Notes: a model not told the origin generated them from the sequence alone. Shown: positions 1-9,946, counted from the stretch's first letter. The stretch is DNA of 64,000 nt from Desulfofundulus australicus DSM 11792 (GCF_900129285.1 NZ_FQUW01000011.1:1-64000); one strand, 5' to 3'. Numbers and translations are program-made.

Positions 1-2
1 AT

Positions 3-131
3 AAAGCCAGAACGTATCCGCCGACCAGAAACCGGCCGGCCTGGTTTGCTGCCGTGTTCAGAGAAAAGTTGCTGGAAGCACGGGCGGAAATTCTGGCCCT
101 TAAGAAAAAATATCCGTTTAACCGGTTTTGA
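3..131 (+). CDS. C-terminal fragment of an unidentified protein (5' end outside the window)
   Basis: An open frame enters from the left edge and ends in TGA at 129-131. The last residues read KKKYPFNRF and the preceding segment is basic, helix-like and rich in Glu, Arg and Ala. A clear rho-independent terminator starts 12 bases later, which supports this as the end of a real transcription unit. I do not recognise the family; a transposase or other mobile-element protein is possible but not shown. It converges on the truncated helicase gene at 236-1903 and marks a possible rearrangement junction. Confidence 0.4.
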   Translation, partial: KARTYPPTRNRPAWFAAVFREKLLEARAEILALKKKYPFNRF

Positions 132-142
132 GCGGTATTACC

Positions 143-180
143 ACCGGCTGCCTCTTTCGGGTAGCCGGTTTTTCTTTTTT
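143..180 (+). terminator. Rho-independent terminator
   Basis: Inverted repeat ACCGGCT (143-149) / AGCCGGT (163-169) followed by a T-rich run (169-180). It terminates the plus-strand gene ending at 131. Confidence 0.75.
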
Positions 181-235
181 GGGTTTTCGATGGAAATGCC
201 AGCGGAATTTAAAAATTATTTTTATGATTACCGGT

Positions 236-1903
236 TTAAAATGAGAATTTCCTTTGTTCCACCAGTTGGTTGCCCCAATTTAATTTGAAGATTTTTCCCG
301 AATCAATTTGAAAATCTACACCTGTATTTAATCCATTGTCTTCGCAAAGTTTAATGAGTTTGCTGTCATCCCCGACATTAATGCATCCAAAGTAATCTTC
401 TGCGTCTCCAACCCGCAGCCCGATTTCGCCGTCCGTTCCTTTGAGGCTTTCGATGTGCAGCCCAGCCCCAGGTACGGCTCCATTGAAGATGAGCTTGAGC
501 ATGTCCATATAGACTATGTCTGCCGACATACCCTTACCTTTGATGTAAAAGAAACTGTCTCTGAAAATCTCTCTGTTTTTGCTGTCCAAAAGGCCAGGGT
601 TACCGCTAAGCAACCTGGCGATGTTATCTACAGTTTTGTTCCCTTCGTTCTTGATAAAGTCAGCGAAGAAAAGCAGTATATCTACTACATCAGACACGTT
701 CTTTTTGTTCTCAGTCCTGACGGCGTTAACGGTTCCACCCACAAAGACTAAGAGAGGCTTTTCAATCAGGAACGGTGCAAGTGTCTTCCTGTTTTCTTCA
801 TATATTTTCAGCTGCTGGTAAAACACCATCAGGCACGCTGTAAGGTAAAGTTCGCGCCTGTCCTTATCACTGTCATCGGCAAGGTTCAGGATGTTATAAT
901 CCTTTCCGTAGCCGTCACCGTGGAAGTACCTGTAAGAATAGTCAAAAATGATGCACTTGGCATATTCCTGGGTAAGTTTCGGGTCATTTTTGACAGCCTG
1001 CCCGAAGGTGGCGGAATACTCAAAGGAAAATCCCTGTTCGCATAAAGTGTCCCTTTTCTGTTTCCAGTCCTTGCCGCTGCTTCCCCTATGGCCTTCGTCC
1101 ACCAGGACAAGGTTATTCCGTTCAAAGGACTCGACAGCAACAGTCTTTTCCTTGGCTTCATCTTTTAGTTTGTGAATGTCAATTATTTCTATTTTTCTGT
1201 CACTGCTGACCAATAACCCTCCTCTGTTTTTATCAAAAAGCTCGGCAGGAAGCCCTGAAAGCTCCAGCTCCCGAAGGTGCTGCCTGGACAACCCTTCGTT
1301 GGGAGTAAGAAGGATTATCCTGTTTATCTCTTTTTCCCTACCGTATGCCTTTAAATAATGCATGTACTGGAGAATATTTACGTGCATAATCAGGGTCTTA
1401 CCCGATCCTGTAGCGTTCCAAAAAGCTATTTTGTTAAGATCTGAAGGCTTATATTCATCGATTTTATCGGCAGTTCCTTTATTGCTGTTAAAAATCCTTA
1501 TATAGTCATTCAATTCCTCCCGAAGCTTTTCGCTGTCTGCAAAATACCTGTCAAGGTAGATCTCGGAAAACAGCAAAGACAGGTACTGAAAATATTTCCA
1601 CCTTATAGGCTGCTGCCGCTTTCCGGAGATGCGCATTGTATGGCGGACAATATTATCATCATACTGCAGCAGCTTACCAGGCGGAATAGCACACTTGCCT
1701 GCAAATTTATCTATAAGTACCCGGCAGTAATAGGTGCTGTTGCTTTCATCATAACCTTCGTCCTCTACTTGCTTCATTTCTTCCGCAAGTTCCTCGAAGG
1801 AATCGACTCCGAAGAGTTTCAGCATGTACTGGTTCAGCACCAATTTTTTGTAGAATTTTAAAGAGGGAGCCTCTTTCTTTTTTGTCTGTTTTCTTGCTGC
1901 CAT
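236..1903 (-). CDS. DEAD/DEAH-type helicase, type III restriction Res-like, C-terminally truncated
   Basis: 555 residues. The N-terminal half carries a superfamily 2 ATPase core: Walker A ATGSGKT at about 164-170 and a Walker B box DEGH at about 269-272. It lies 12 bases downstream of the methyltransferase gene and is probably co-transcribed with it and the SNF2 helicase gene, as in type III-like restriction systems where Res translocates on and cuts DNA. The second RecA domain is incomplete: I see no arginine-finger motif VI and no PD-(D/E)XK nuclease region. Res proteins are usually about 900-1000 residues. The frame stops at 236 and no continuation is visible in other frames of bases 1-235, so this looks like a real 3' deletion. 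Restriction activity is therefore doubtful. The start (ATG at 1903) follows a GGGGGTG ribosome site. Confidence 0.75.
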   Translation of the reverse strand: MAARKQTKKKEAPSLKFYKKLVLNQYMLKLFGVDSFEELAEEMKQVEDEGYDESNSTYYCRVLIDKFAGKCAIPPGKLLQYDDNIVRHTMRISGKRQQPIRWKYFQYLSLLFSEIYLDRYFADSEKLREELNDYIRIFNSNKGTADKIDEYKPSDLNKIAFWNATGSGKTLIMHVNILQYMHYLKAYGREKEINRIILLTPNEGLSRQHLRELELSGLPAELFDKNRGGLLVSSDRKIEIIDIHKLKDEAKEKTVAVESFERNNLVLVDEGHRGSSGKDWKQKRDTLCEQGFSFEYSATFGQAVKNDPKLTQEYAKCIIFDYSYRYFHGDGYGKDYNILNLADDSDKDRRELYLTACLMVFYQQLKIYEENRKTLAPFLIEKPLLVFVGGTVNAVRTENKKNVSDVVDILLFFADFIKNEGNKTVDNIARLLSGNPGLLDSKNREIFRDSFFYIKGKGMSADIVYMDMLKLIFNGAVPGAGLHIESLKGTDGEIGLRVGDAEDYFGCINVGDDSKLIKLCEDNGLNTGVDFQIDSGKIFKLNWGNQLVEQRKFSF

Positions 1904-1915
1904 TTGCCCACCCCC

Positions 1916-4900
1916 TTAAACATCCTGCACATCAAACATCAGGCGTTTGAATTCTTCCTCGATGAGCAGCACCTTCCAGCGTTCGCCTTCCTGCTTCATG
2001 TTTTGCAGGTTATTGTCGCCATTTACGTAGATGCGGTCATATTCAAAGTCTTGAGTATTGTACTTTTTCTTTTTGAAATATGCATCTAAAACAGCATTGT
2101 CCTTGGCAATGTCACCAGTAAGGGTGCGCCAGATGATGAGCACCTTATCTCCCAACAGGGTATGACCTTCCACTTCCTTGAAGGTGTATTCCCCTTTGCC
2201 GTCTTTGGCGGATATAAGCCTTACGGCCCCTGGTATGTCACTTGTTTCATCAAGTTCAGTGTTAAAGCTCTTTTTAGCGTCAATTCTTGTAACCACCAGC
2301 CCTAAAAGATAGTTGAAGGTTTCTACCAGGTCAACAGCAGTCTCCTTTGTTTCCAGGCCGTTTGCAATTTTCATTTTGTAGTTAAAGGGATTGGCAAACT
2401 GGTCGACATTAAGGAGCGACATGCTGCCCTCGGTTTCCTTGTCCAGCATGTAGGAAAGAATATATTGCTCCCTAAGATCCCTGCTTAGATCAAGCACCAT
2501 CTGCTGATCTTCGCTTCTTCTGATTTCCAGGTTGTTCAAAGCATCCTCGTAAGACTCCAGCTTCATGTATTTGAACATGTGGCTGATACCTTCACGGGAC
2601 ACTGGCTTGCCATCTTTCCAGTCCTTGGAGTATATGACCTTCTGTATCCTCGGCTTTAAAATAGTATCAAAGTATTCCCCCATTTCCACAAGGATGTACT
2701 TGCGATTACTTCCATCTTCTCTATTGAGGTTTATTACTGCATGACCAGTAGTGCCTGAGCCTGCAAAGAAATCTAATATAATTGCTTTATTATTTTCAAA
2801 AACTCCTGCATATAAAGCATCTTTAACTGTATATAGTGATTTAGGATATGAAAATAAAGCTGCAGTCTCAACTCCTAAAATGTCTTGAATAACTTTTGTA
2901 CCATATTCACTTGCATCATATTTTGCATCTGCCCATAAAGATTTCATTGTGCCTGTGTCTTTATTAAAAATTATTTGTAAATATTTTCGTCCTTTTTTAA
3001 CTTCTAATTTGTCAAATATATTTGAAACAGAATTAATAGAATATCTCCATTTCTTTTCTCGTCCATTATCATCAATCGGCCATATTTCAACAACTCCATC
3101 TTCCCTTATTATGTTTGGAGAATTCGGATGAAAATCATCATCAGGCACATTACCAACCCCTATAATTTTATTATCTTTTACAAAAAATGGATAAAAACAT
3201 GTTGCCGCATCAGTTCTATCAGATTCCGTTCCACTATCACGGAGGTTTCTCGAATCTATCTCATCTCTTGAAATATCTGCAATATATTTTTTTTCATCAC
3301 TAGGATATATAAAATAAGCAAATTCATGAGTATAAGAAATATTTTTCCCTTGCTGACCTCTTGGATTATGAACAATGGATATACAAACTTTTTTATTTGT
3401 GGGAAAAATATTATTTATAAGCTGTCCTAATAATTCTTGCTCAGTTTCATCTATAGCAATAATGTATACAAAGTCGTCAACTAATAATAACTTACTTATT
3501 TTTATTCTATCGTACATTAGAGATAACCATGATGAATGTTTATAATTATTTTTATACATAATTTCGCTAGATTTCGTATTATATGGCGGATCAATATAAA
3601 CGCACTTAACCTGTTCCTTATACCTCTCAAGCAGCAAATTCAACGCCTGGAAATTCTCGCTTTTTATAAGCAATCCATCAGTTTTTTCGTCTATATTATC
3701 TATACTCTCAATCAGCCTCTCTTTAAACTCCTCCCCAAAAAAGGCAGTATCCAGCACAAGGTACGGGTTTGTCTTCAAAAACTCCACCGTCAAAGGCTCG
3801 CTGTACCCCTCAAGCTCATCTATGGAAAAAAGCTTTTTCCATTCTTCAACCTGCGCCCTGTTTGCCGCAATCTCTGGATAAAATTCCTCATCTATTCTGT
3901 CCAGCGTAATGCAGTAGTCGGTCTGTACCACAAACTTCTTTTTAAGCCAAAGCTTTTTCTGGAAGTTTTCCAGCTGCTCAAGGAAAGCGATAATCTTATA
4001 CCCTATGTTCTTGATTACCTTGATTTTGGTAATGTACTGCTCAATTCTTACTTCACGTTCGGTATCCAGGTCATCCAGGAACATAACTTCGTTTTTAAGA
4101 TAGAAGTCCAGCTCCCTGCGCAAAAAGCCGCCCAAATCCTTATGGATGAAATAGTCAAAGGTGTTTCGGGCAGTGTAGTCATTTAAGTGCTTTTCCAAAA
4201 GCGTTCTCTTGGGATTTGCCTCAGTCGGGCTTGGCGTAAAAATGCCTAAAAACGGGGAATAAGTACCTTTACCTCTATTAAAAATCTCAATAACTTTTTT
4301 AATTGCTTCATCGTTTAAATCTTTTTGTTTGCTTTCATGCACTTTGTACTCAAACTGGATAATAAGTTCGCCGTTTTCCACTTTCACTGGCTCATCCTGA
4401 TAGAGGACAAACCTGCGCTCCTTGTTTTCAGGTGGCTTGTTGTTGTCCTTCTCAGTAGATGCCTCCACCAGCTTGAAATGTACTCTTTTGCCGTCAGGCA
4501 GGGTAAAAGTATAGTCCCTGAAGTATTCTGCCGTTTTAATGTAATACTGGTCGGCATTAGCCCAGTAGAGCTTAACTTCTTCTCCTTCGTAGGGTATGGC
4601 ATATACACCCTGTTTGTAGCGGCGCTGGGAAATAAAGTCCCCGTTATTATAATAGCGGCTGAAAAAGTCCGTCAGGTGGGAATACACTTCATCTTCGATT
4701 TTTTCCAGATCCATGCCAGATTCAAGCTGGCTTTTCAGCGCCATGTATTTGGCACTGCTTTCATAAACCACTCCTGTTTCATCAAGAGTCTTTTTTAATT
4801 CCTCCAGATCCTTTTTGAGGCTCTTTTGTTTGGCGGAAACGTATTTCTCCAGTTGGGTACGTACCTGGGGCAGCAGGTCTTCATTGAGGAATTTTTCAAT

Positions 4901-5011
4901 TTCCTTTCTCTTGTAATTCATGATCCTGTAAATTCCAAAATCAAGATCGGCCTGATCCATTTGAAACATTTGTTTTAAAAGCATGATCAGTTTTTCGTAG
5001 CTTCTGCTCAT
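1916..5011 (-). CDS. Site-specific DNA methyltransferase, type III Mod-like (beta-class N6-adenine)
   Basis: 1031 residues. Motif IV reads DPPYN from residue 474 and the AdoMet-binding motif I reads FAGSGTTG from residue 749. The order IV - target-recognition region - I is that of beta-class amino-methyltransferases, including type III Mod subunits. The first 200 residues contain a predicted coiled-coil, Lys/Glu-rich stretch. It is expected to methylate adenine at the recognition site to protect host DNA. The segment between the two motifs (bases about 2765-3600) is strikingly AT-rich compared with both ends of the gene, suggesting that the recognition domain was exchanged by recombination. 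It sits between the SNF2 helicase (15-base gap) and the Res-like gene (12-base gap), clearly one operon. Confidence 0.85.
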   Translation of the reverse strand: MSRSYEKLIMLLKQMFQMDQADLDFGIYRIMNYKRKEIEKFLNEDLLPQVRTQLEKYVSAKQKSLKKDLEELKKTLDETGVVYESSAKYMALKSQLESGMDLEKIEDEVYSHLTDFFSRYYNNGDFISQRRYKQGVYAIPYEGEEVKLYWANADQYYIKTAEYFRDYTFTLPDGKRVHFKLVEASTEKDNNKPPENKERRFVLYQDEPVKVENGELIIQFEYKVHESKQKDLNDEAIKKVIEIFNRGKGTYSPFLGIFTPSPTEANPKRTLLEKHLNDYTARNTFDYFIHKDLGGFLRRELDFYLKNEVMFLDDLDTEREVRIEQYITKIKVIKNIGYKIIAFLEQLENFQKKLWLKKKFVVQTDYCITLDRIDEEFYPEIAANRAQVEEWKKLFSIDELEGYSEPLTVEFLKTNPYLVLDTAFFGEEFKERLIESIDNIDEKTDGLLIKSENFQALNLLLERYKEQVKCVYIDPPYNTKSSEIMYKNNYKHSSWLSLMYDRIKISKLLLVDDFVYIIAIDETEQELLGQLINNIFPTNKKVCISIVHNPRGQQGKNISYTHEFAYFIYPSDEKKYIADISRDEIDSRNLRDSGTESDRTDAATCFYPFFVKDNKIIGVGNVPDDDFHPNSPNIIREDGVVEIWPIDDNGREKKWRYSINSVSNIFDKLEVKKGRKYLQIIFNKDTGTMKSLWADAKYDASEYGTKVIQDILGVETAALFSYPKSLYTVKDALYAGVFENNKAIILDFFAGSGTTGHAVINLNREDGSNRKYILVEMGEYFDTILKPRIQKVIYSKDWKDGKPVSREGISHMFKYMKLESYEDALNNLEIRRSEDQQMVLDLSRDLREQYILSYMLDKETEGSMSLLNVDQFANPFNYKMKIANGLETKETAVDLVETFNYLLGLVVTRIDAKKSFNTELDETSDIPGAVRLISAKDGKGEYTFKEVEGHTLLGDKVLIIWRTLTGDIAKDNAVLDAYFKKKKYNTQDFEYDRIYVNGDNNLQNMKQEGERWKVLLIEEEFKRLMFDVQDV

Positions 5012-5026
5012 GCTCTTCCACTCTCC

Positions 5027-7900
5027 CTAAATTATTTCCCATTCGATCATAAAAAGGGTTTCCTTTTCTACCTTCTGCATCATTTTCATTTCAAGGTCTT
5101 TAATAAGGGCATCCCTCTTCTCAAGGATTTCATCCTCCACCTCGAAAATTCTGCGGCGCTTTGCCTTCTTTTGCTTTTCGATTTCGGCAATCTGAAGCTG
5201 TATCCTGTGCTGCTCTTCTGTTGTAGTGGCAAGTCTCGCCTGGCGGTTCAATTCCCGCAGCCGAACCTTGATATCCTCCAGTTCCTTTTCGGAAGCCTGT
5301 ATAAGATCGTCCGCCCACTTCTGCAGCCGTTCCTGCTCCTCTTTAAAGAATTTGTTGTTGGCTTCCATCACTCGGCTGACCGTCGCCTCACAAAACCTTT
5401 CGGATTCCTGGAGCAGCTTTTGAACCGCAAAGGCTGGCAAGTTTTTTCTTTCCATGACCTGCCCCTGGCACAGCATTATTTTTTCGCAGATTTCCTGATC
5501 AAGCGGCTCGCCAGAAGCTGTGAAACCGCTGAATAACAGGTACTCCTCTTTGTCAAAGGACTGAATGGTCAGTTTTGTGAGGATCATGTAGCCTGTCTGT
5601 CCCTTGAGCTGCTCAACTACACTGATTTTTACTGGATGATTAGTAATATCAAACCTTACTTTTGCTGGTGGGGTAAGCAGGTTTAAGCCCCTTTCCAATA
5701 CATGCTCGCCCAGCGGGTGTGAAAGACGATATATTATCCGTCCCTCCATATCCTTGCGCTTTTTAGATACCAGGTAATACTTACCCGCTTCGGTCAGGTT
5801 GCCGTAAGGCTTTTTTAAATAAAAACTTAAAGCGCTATCGTCAAAATCAGCATCGTCTTTTAAAATAAACCTGGTCAACTGCCAGAACATTTTTTCAAAC
5901 CTGTCCAGTCGGCTGGAGGTAGCCTCCAATTCAAACCGCAGCCTTTGATGGACATCCTCGTCAAAGTTTTCCAAAAGCACCGTCCTTGCTCTGTCCATTT
6001 TGGACTTGATTTTTTCTTCCATTTCCGCCTGGAGGGCCTTGAAGGCTTCCTCAATTTCCTTTGGAGTGCGGCACTGCTGGTATATCTTGAGAATTTTTCT
6101 TTCGAAATCCACGCCTGATTCTATGGAACCCAATACAGCGTCCGAAGCCCCGAATACACCGTTAAACAGATTGAATTTTTCCTCCAACAGTTGGTACACC
6201 CTGCAATCCGCCTCGTTGCGCTCGTTGAGGAAATTGATAACAACGACGTCATGCTGCTGCCCGTAACGATGGCAGCGGCCAATCCGCTGCTCAATCCGCT
6301 GGGGGTTCCACGGCAGGTCGTAGTTTACCACCAAGGAACAAAACTGCAGGTTTACGCCTTCGGCAGCCGACTCGGTAGCAATCATGATTTCGGCATGATC
6401 ACGGAAATATTCCACCAGAGCTGCCCGCTTGTCCGCCACGCGAGAGCCGCTGATCCTACCTGTACCTTCATTTTTCTTGCACCATTCCTTATAAATTTCC
6501 GTAGATTCCTTATCGGAGTTGGAACCGTTGAAAAGGACGATCTTCCCTTTATACCCGTTTGCTTCAAGGAATTGCTTCAGGTAGTCCTGCGTCCTGCGGG
6601 ATTCGGTAAAAATCAGGGCTTTTCGCTTGGCTCCAAGCTCCTCCATCTTCCGAAAGCCTACCTCCAATGCTTTTAAAAGGGCTTTGGACTTGGTATCAAC
6701 ACGAATCCCTCTTGCCATGGAAATGAATCTTTCAACTTCTGCAATCTCCGCATCTATTTTTTTAAGGTCAATGGTTTCTTCGCAACTTTCCACCGCTGAT
6801 TCTTCCGCACCTTCTTCATCCATTTCCAGTTCATCCCTGTCTTCTTCCGCAAGGATTGCCTGATCCTCATCCATCAGGTCTTCCAGATTAAGGTCCCTGA
6901 TAATCCCCTTTTTTATATCCAAAAGCCTGTCCCTGATTGTTTCAAGAGTTTGTTCTACCGCCCGTGAAGAGGAAGCAAGAAGTTTGCGCAGGATAAGGGT
7001 GGTGAGGGTACGCTGGCTCTTGGGGATCGAGTAGGTATCCTCCCGCTGTAGGAAAGCAGATATTGCCTCGTACAGTTCCTGTTCCTCATCGGTTGCCCTG
7101 AATTTTTGCGTTAACGGATGCCGTTCCGTATATCTTATATATTCAAGCACCTGGCTACGCAAAGTCCTTTTGCAAAAAGTTTTAAGCCTTTCTTTCAGCT
7201 CTTCAAGATTGCCGTCATTCACATAATTCTCTCTGAATGCCTTAATGTCGCCGAAAATATGGTCGCTGATCAAGGTCGACAGCCCGTAAAGTTCCAAAAG
7301 TGAATTTTGTAATGGGGTAGCAGTAAGAAGCAGTTTTTTTCTGCCTTCCAGCGCCCATTTCAGGTTCTGCCCAGTACGGTTGCTGGATCTGTATACATTA
7401 CGCAGTTTATGAGCTTCATCTATAACCACCAAATCCCACTGAACAGATTTCAGATCGGTTTTTTTGCTGCTGGCAAAGTTGAAGGAGGTTATTACGATGC
7501 TGTCCTGCTCAAAAGGCATGGTTTTTCCCATTTTCTTTTCCTGGTTGTAGTTTTTGGTCTCCAAAATCACATTTGGTAGGTTAAACTTCTCCTTTAGTTC
7601 CAGGCTCCACTGTTTGCGGAGCGAAGAAGGGCAAATGACAAGAAGCCGCCTTTTTCTTTCCGCCCAATACTGGCACAAAACAAGCCCAGCTTCAATTGTC
7701 TTGCCAAGTCCCACTTCATCGGCAAGCAGCACTCCTTTGGATAGAGGAGACTTGAAAGCAAACAATGCCGCTTCGATTTGATGGGGATTTATATCAACAG
7801 CAGCGTCAAATAAAGCGGCAGATATTTTATCTATATCTCCATGTGCGGCGCGCCTGACAAGCTCATTGGCATAATATTTGGCATGGTATTCCGTAATCAT
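5027..7900 (-). CDS. SNF2-family helicase of a restriction/defence operon (DrmD-like)
   Basis: 957 residues. Walker A DEVGLGKT (61-68), DEAH box at 161-164 in VVIDEAHKLRN, and the SNF2 C-terminal motif QRIGRCHRYGQ near residue 540 define a complete Swi2/Snf2-type translocase like RapA and the DISARM helicase DrmD. An acidic linker lies near 370-390. The last 100 residues are a strongly charged coiled coil. It is the first gene of a three-gene operon with a Mod-like methyltransferase and a Res-like helicase. The drmA, drmB and drmC genes of DISARM are absent, so DISARM is not claimed. The likely role is DNA tracking in phage restriction. The start ATG at 7900 follows a GGGGGAT ribosome site. 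Confidence 0.8.
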   Translation of the reverse strand: MITEYHAKYYANELVRRAAHGDIDKISAALFDAAVDINPHQIEAALFAFKSPLSKGVLLADEVGLGKTIEAGLVLCQYWAERKRRLLVICPSSLRKQWSLELKEKFNLPNVILETKNYNQEKKMGKTMPFEQDSIVITSFNFASSKKTDLKSVQWDLVVIDEAHKLRNVYRSSNRTGQNLKWALEGRKKLLLTATPLQNSLLELYGLSTLISDHIFGDIKAFRENYVNDGNLEELKERLKTFCKRTLRSQVLEYIRYTERHPLTQKFRATDEEQELYEAISAFLQREDTYSIPKSQRTLTTLILRKLLASSSRAVEQTLETIRDRLLDIKKGIIRDLNLEDLMDEDQAILAEEDRDELEMDEEGAEESAVESCEETIDLKKIDAEIAEVERFISMARGIRVDTKSKALLKALEVGFRKMEELGAKRKALIFTESRRTQDYLKQFLEANGYKGKIVLFNGSNSDKESTEIYKEWCKKNEGTGRISGSRVADKRAALVEYFRDHAEIMIATESAAEGVNLQFCSLVVNYDLPWNPQRIEQRIGRCHRYGQQHDVVVINFLNERNEADCRVYQLLEEKFNLFNGVFGASDAVLGSIESGVDFERKILKIYQQCRTPKEIEEAFKALQAEMEEKIKSKMDRARTVLLENFDEDVHQRLRFELEATSSRLDRFEKMFWQLTRFILKDDADFDDSALSFYLKKPYGNLTEAGKYYLVSKKRKDMEGRIIYRLSHPLGEHVLERGLNLLTPPAKVRFDITNHPVKISVVEQLKGQTGYMILTKLTIQSFDKEEYLLFSGFTASGEPLDQEICEKIMLCQGQVMERKNLPAFAVQKLLQESERFCEATVSRVMEANNKFFKEEQERLQKWADDLIQASEKELEDIKVRLRELNRQARLATTTEEQHRIQLQIAEIEKQKKAKRRRIFEVEDEILEKRDALIKDLEMKMMQKVEKETLFMIEWEII

Positions 7901-7941
7901 TTTTTATCCCCCAAAATTTCCAGAGAGGCTGAATCAAGGAG

Positions 7942-7998
7942 AAAAGGGATAAGTGGTGTAAGCCCTGCATTTATAAGACTTTGCACTTATCCCTTTTT
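7942..7998. repeat. 14-bp inverted repeat between defence operon and glmS
   Basis: AAAAGGGATAAGTG (7942-7955) pairs perfectly with CACTTATCCCTTTT (7984-7997) around a 28-base loop. It is palindromic, so it could terminate transcription leaving glmS on the minus strand (a short T run follows) or act as an operator for the helicase operon. The rest of 7901-8116 shows nothing clear. Confidence 0.5.
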
Positions 7999-8116
7999 AT
8001 TCCTTGTGCCTTTACCCCTTAGTCCCTTTTCCTAATTCACTTCCAATCGGAATCACTTTTTTTGCAAGGAGAGAATGTATAAATGGGAATTACAACGAAA
8101 CAATTAACCCTGCCCC

Positions 8117-9946
8117 CTACTCCACCGTCACGCTCTTGGCCAGGTTGCGGGGCTGGTCCACGTCGCAGCCCCTGACCACGGCCATCTGGTAGGCCAGGAG
8201 CTGCAGGGGGATCACGGCCAGCACGGGGGCCAGGACGGGGTTGGTGGGCGGGATGTAGAGCACGTGGTCGGCCACCTTTTCCAGTTCCTTCTGCCCCTCC
8301 ATGGCCAGGGCGATTACCGTGGCGTCCCGGGCCTTCACCTCTTTGATGTTGCTCAAGGTCTTTTCAAAGAGGTTCTTCTGGGTGGCCAGGGCGACCACCG
8401 GCACGCCCTTTTCAATCAGGGCCAGGGTGCCGTGCTTCAATTCCCCGGCGGCGTAGGCTTCTGCGTGTATATAGGAGATCTCCTTCAGCTTGAGGGAACC
8501 CTCCAGGGCCACGGCGTGGTCCAGGCCCCGGCCGATGAAGAAGACATCCTCGGCCCTGCCGTACATCCGGGCAAGGTCCTTGATCACGTGGCCGTTGCCC
8601 AGGATCAGTTCCGCCCGGCTGTCCAGCTGTTTCAACTCCCTGATGATCGCCCGCCTCTCCTCAAGGGTAATGGTGCCCCGTACCGTGGCCAGGTGCAGGG
8701 CAATCAGGTACATGGCCACCAGCTGGGTGGTATAGGCTTTGGTGGAGGCCACGGCGATCTCGGGGCCGGCCCAGGTATAGAGCACGTGGTCGGCTTCCCG
8801 GGCAATGGAGCTGTCCACCACGTTGGTCACGGCCAGCACCGGGGCACCCAGGCGCTTTGCTTCCCTTAAAGCCGCCAGGGTATCTGCCGTTTCACCGGAC
8901 TGGCTGATCACTATCACCAGCGAGTTTTCATCAACAAGGGGCTGGCGGTAGCGGAATTCGGAAGCGATATCCACCTCCACCGGTACGCGGGCCAGCTGTT
9001 CGATGACATACTTGCCCACCAGGCCGGCGTGATAGGCGGTGCCGCAGGCGGTGATAAATATTTTGTGCAGGGTCTTTAACTTTTCATCATCAAGCCCCAG
9101 CTCCTTGAGCACCACCGCCGAATCGTCACCGGCCAGGCGGCCCTTCAAGGTATCCCGCAGGGCCCGGGGCTGCTCGTGGATCTCCTTCAGCATAAAGTGG
9201 GCAAAGCCGTTCTTTTCGGCCTGGGCCGCTTCCCACTTTACTTCAAAGACCCGTTTTTCCACCGGTTCACCGTGCCGGTTGAAAACCCTCACCTCTTCCG
9301 GTGTCAGTACGGCCATCTCGCCATCGTCCAGGATGTATGTGCGCCGGGTATGGGCCAGCAGGGCCGGAATATCGGATGCCAGGAAATTTTCGCCCTGCCC
9401 GAGGCCCACCACCAGGGGGCTGTCCTGGCGCACGGCCACCAGCTTATACGGCTCGCCGGCGGCCAGCACCACCATGGCGTAGGAACCCCGGATGCGTTCC
9501 ACCACCCGGCGTACCGCCTCTACCAGGTCCCCCCGGTAAAAGTGTTCCACCAGGTGGGGCAGCACCTCCGTATCGGTTTCGGAAGCAAACCGGTGGCCCC
9601 GGGAAGCCAGCCATTCCTTCAACTCCAGGTAGTTCTCGATAATCCCGTTGTGCACCACGGCAAAACGCCCGGAACAATCAATGTGGGGGTGGGCATTGGT
9701 ATCCGAAGGTCCGCCGTGGGTGGCCCAGCGGGTGTGCCCGATACCGGTATGCGCCTGCCCGTTGTGATCCCGCAGCATTTCCGCCAGGCCGGCCAGCTTG
9801 CCCGCCCGCCTGTATACTTCAATAACCCCGTTTTCCAGAACGGCAATGCCGGCCGAATCGTAACCACGGTATTCCAGCCTGGCCAGCCCGCCGAGAAGTA
9901 TGGGTACGGCCCGCCGGGGGCCGGTATAGCCAACGATGCCACACAT
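8117..9946 (-). CDS. glmS: Glutamine--fructose-6-phosphate aminotransferase (isomerizing)
   Basis: 609 residues from ATG at 9946, chosen because mature GlmS begins MCGIVGY with catalytic Cys as residue 2 and a GGAGG site lies just upstream; an in-frame ATG 19 codons earlier is rejected. The N-terminal Ntn glutaminase domain is followed by two SIS domains (for example VISQSGETADT) and the C-terminal end DQPRNLAKSVTVE, which is complete. It converts fructose-6-phosphate and glutamine to glucosamine-6-phosphate, the first step of UDP-GlcNAc synthesis. It is the last gene of the cdaA-cdaR-glmM-glmS cluster and has its own ribozyme leader. Confidence 0.97.
   Translation of the reverse strand: MCGIVGYTGPRRAVPILLGGLARLEYRGYDSAGIAVLENGVIEVYRRAGKLAGLAEMLRDHNGQAHTGIGHTRWATHGGPSDTNAHPHIDCSGRFAVVHNGIIENYLELKEWLASRGHRFASETDTEVLPHLVEHFYRGDLVEAVRRVVERIRGSYAMVVLAAGEPYKLVAVRQDSPLVVGLGQGENFLASDIPALLAHTRRTYILDDGEMAVLTPEEVRVFNRHGEPVEKRVFEVKWEAAQAEKNGFAHFMLKEIHEQPRALRDTLKGRLAGDDSAVVLKELGLDDEKLKTLHKIFITACGTAYHAGLVGKYVIEQLARVPVEVDIASEFRYRQPLVDENSLVIVISQSGETADTLAALREAKRLGAPVLAVTNVVDSSIAREADHVLYTWAGPEIAVASTKAYTTQLVAMYLIALHLATVRGTITLEERRAIIRELKQLDSRAELILGNGHVIKDLARMYGRAEDVFFIGRGLDHAVALEGSLKLKEISYIHAEAYAAGELKHGTLALIEKGVPVVALATQKNLFEKTLSNIKEVKARDATVIALAMEGQKELEKVADHVLYIPPTNPVLAPVLAVIPLQLLAYQMAVVRGCDVDQPRNLAKSVTVE

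Noticed and set aside
236-7900. DISARM system
   Set aside because: A DrmD-like helicase and a methylase are present, but drmA, drmB and drmC are missing and the methylase is Mod-like.
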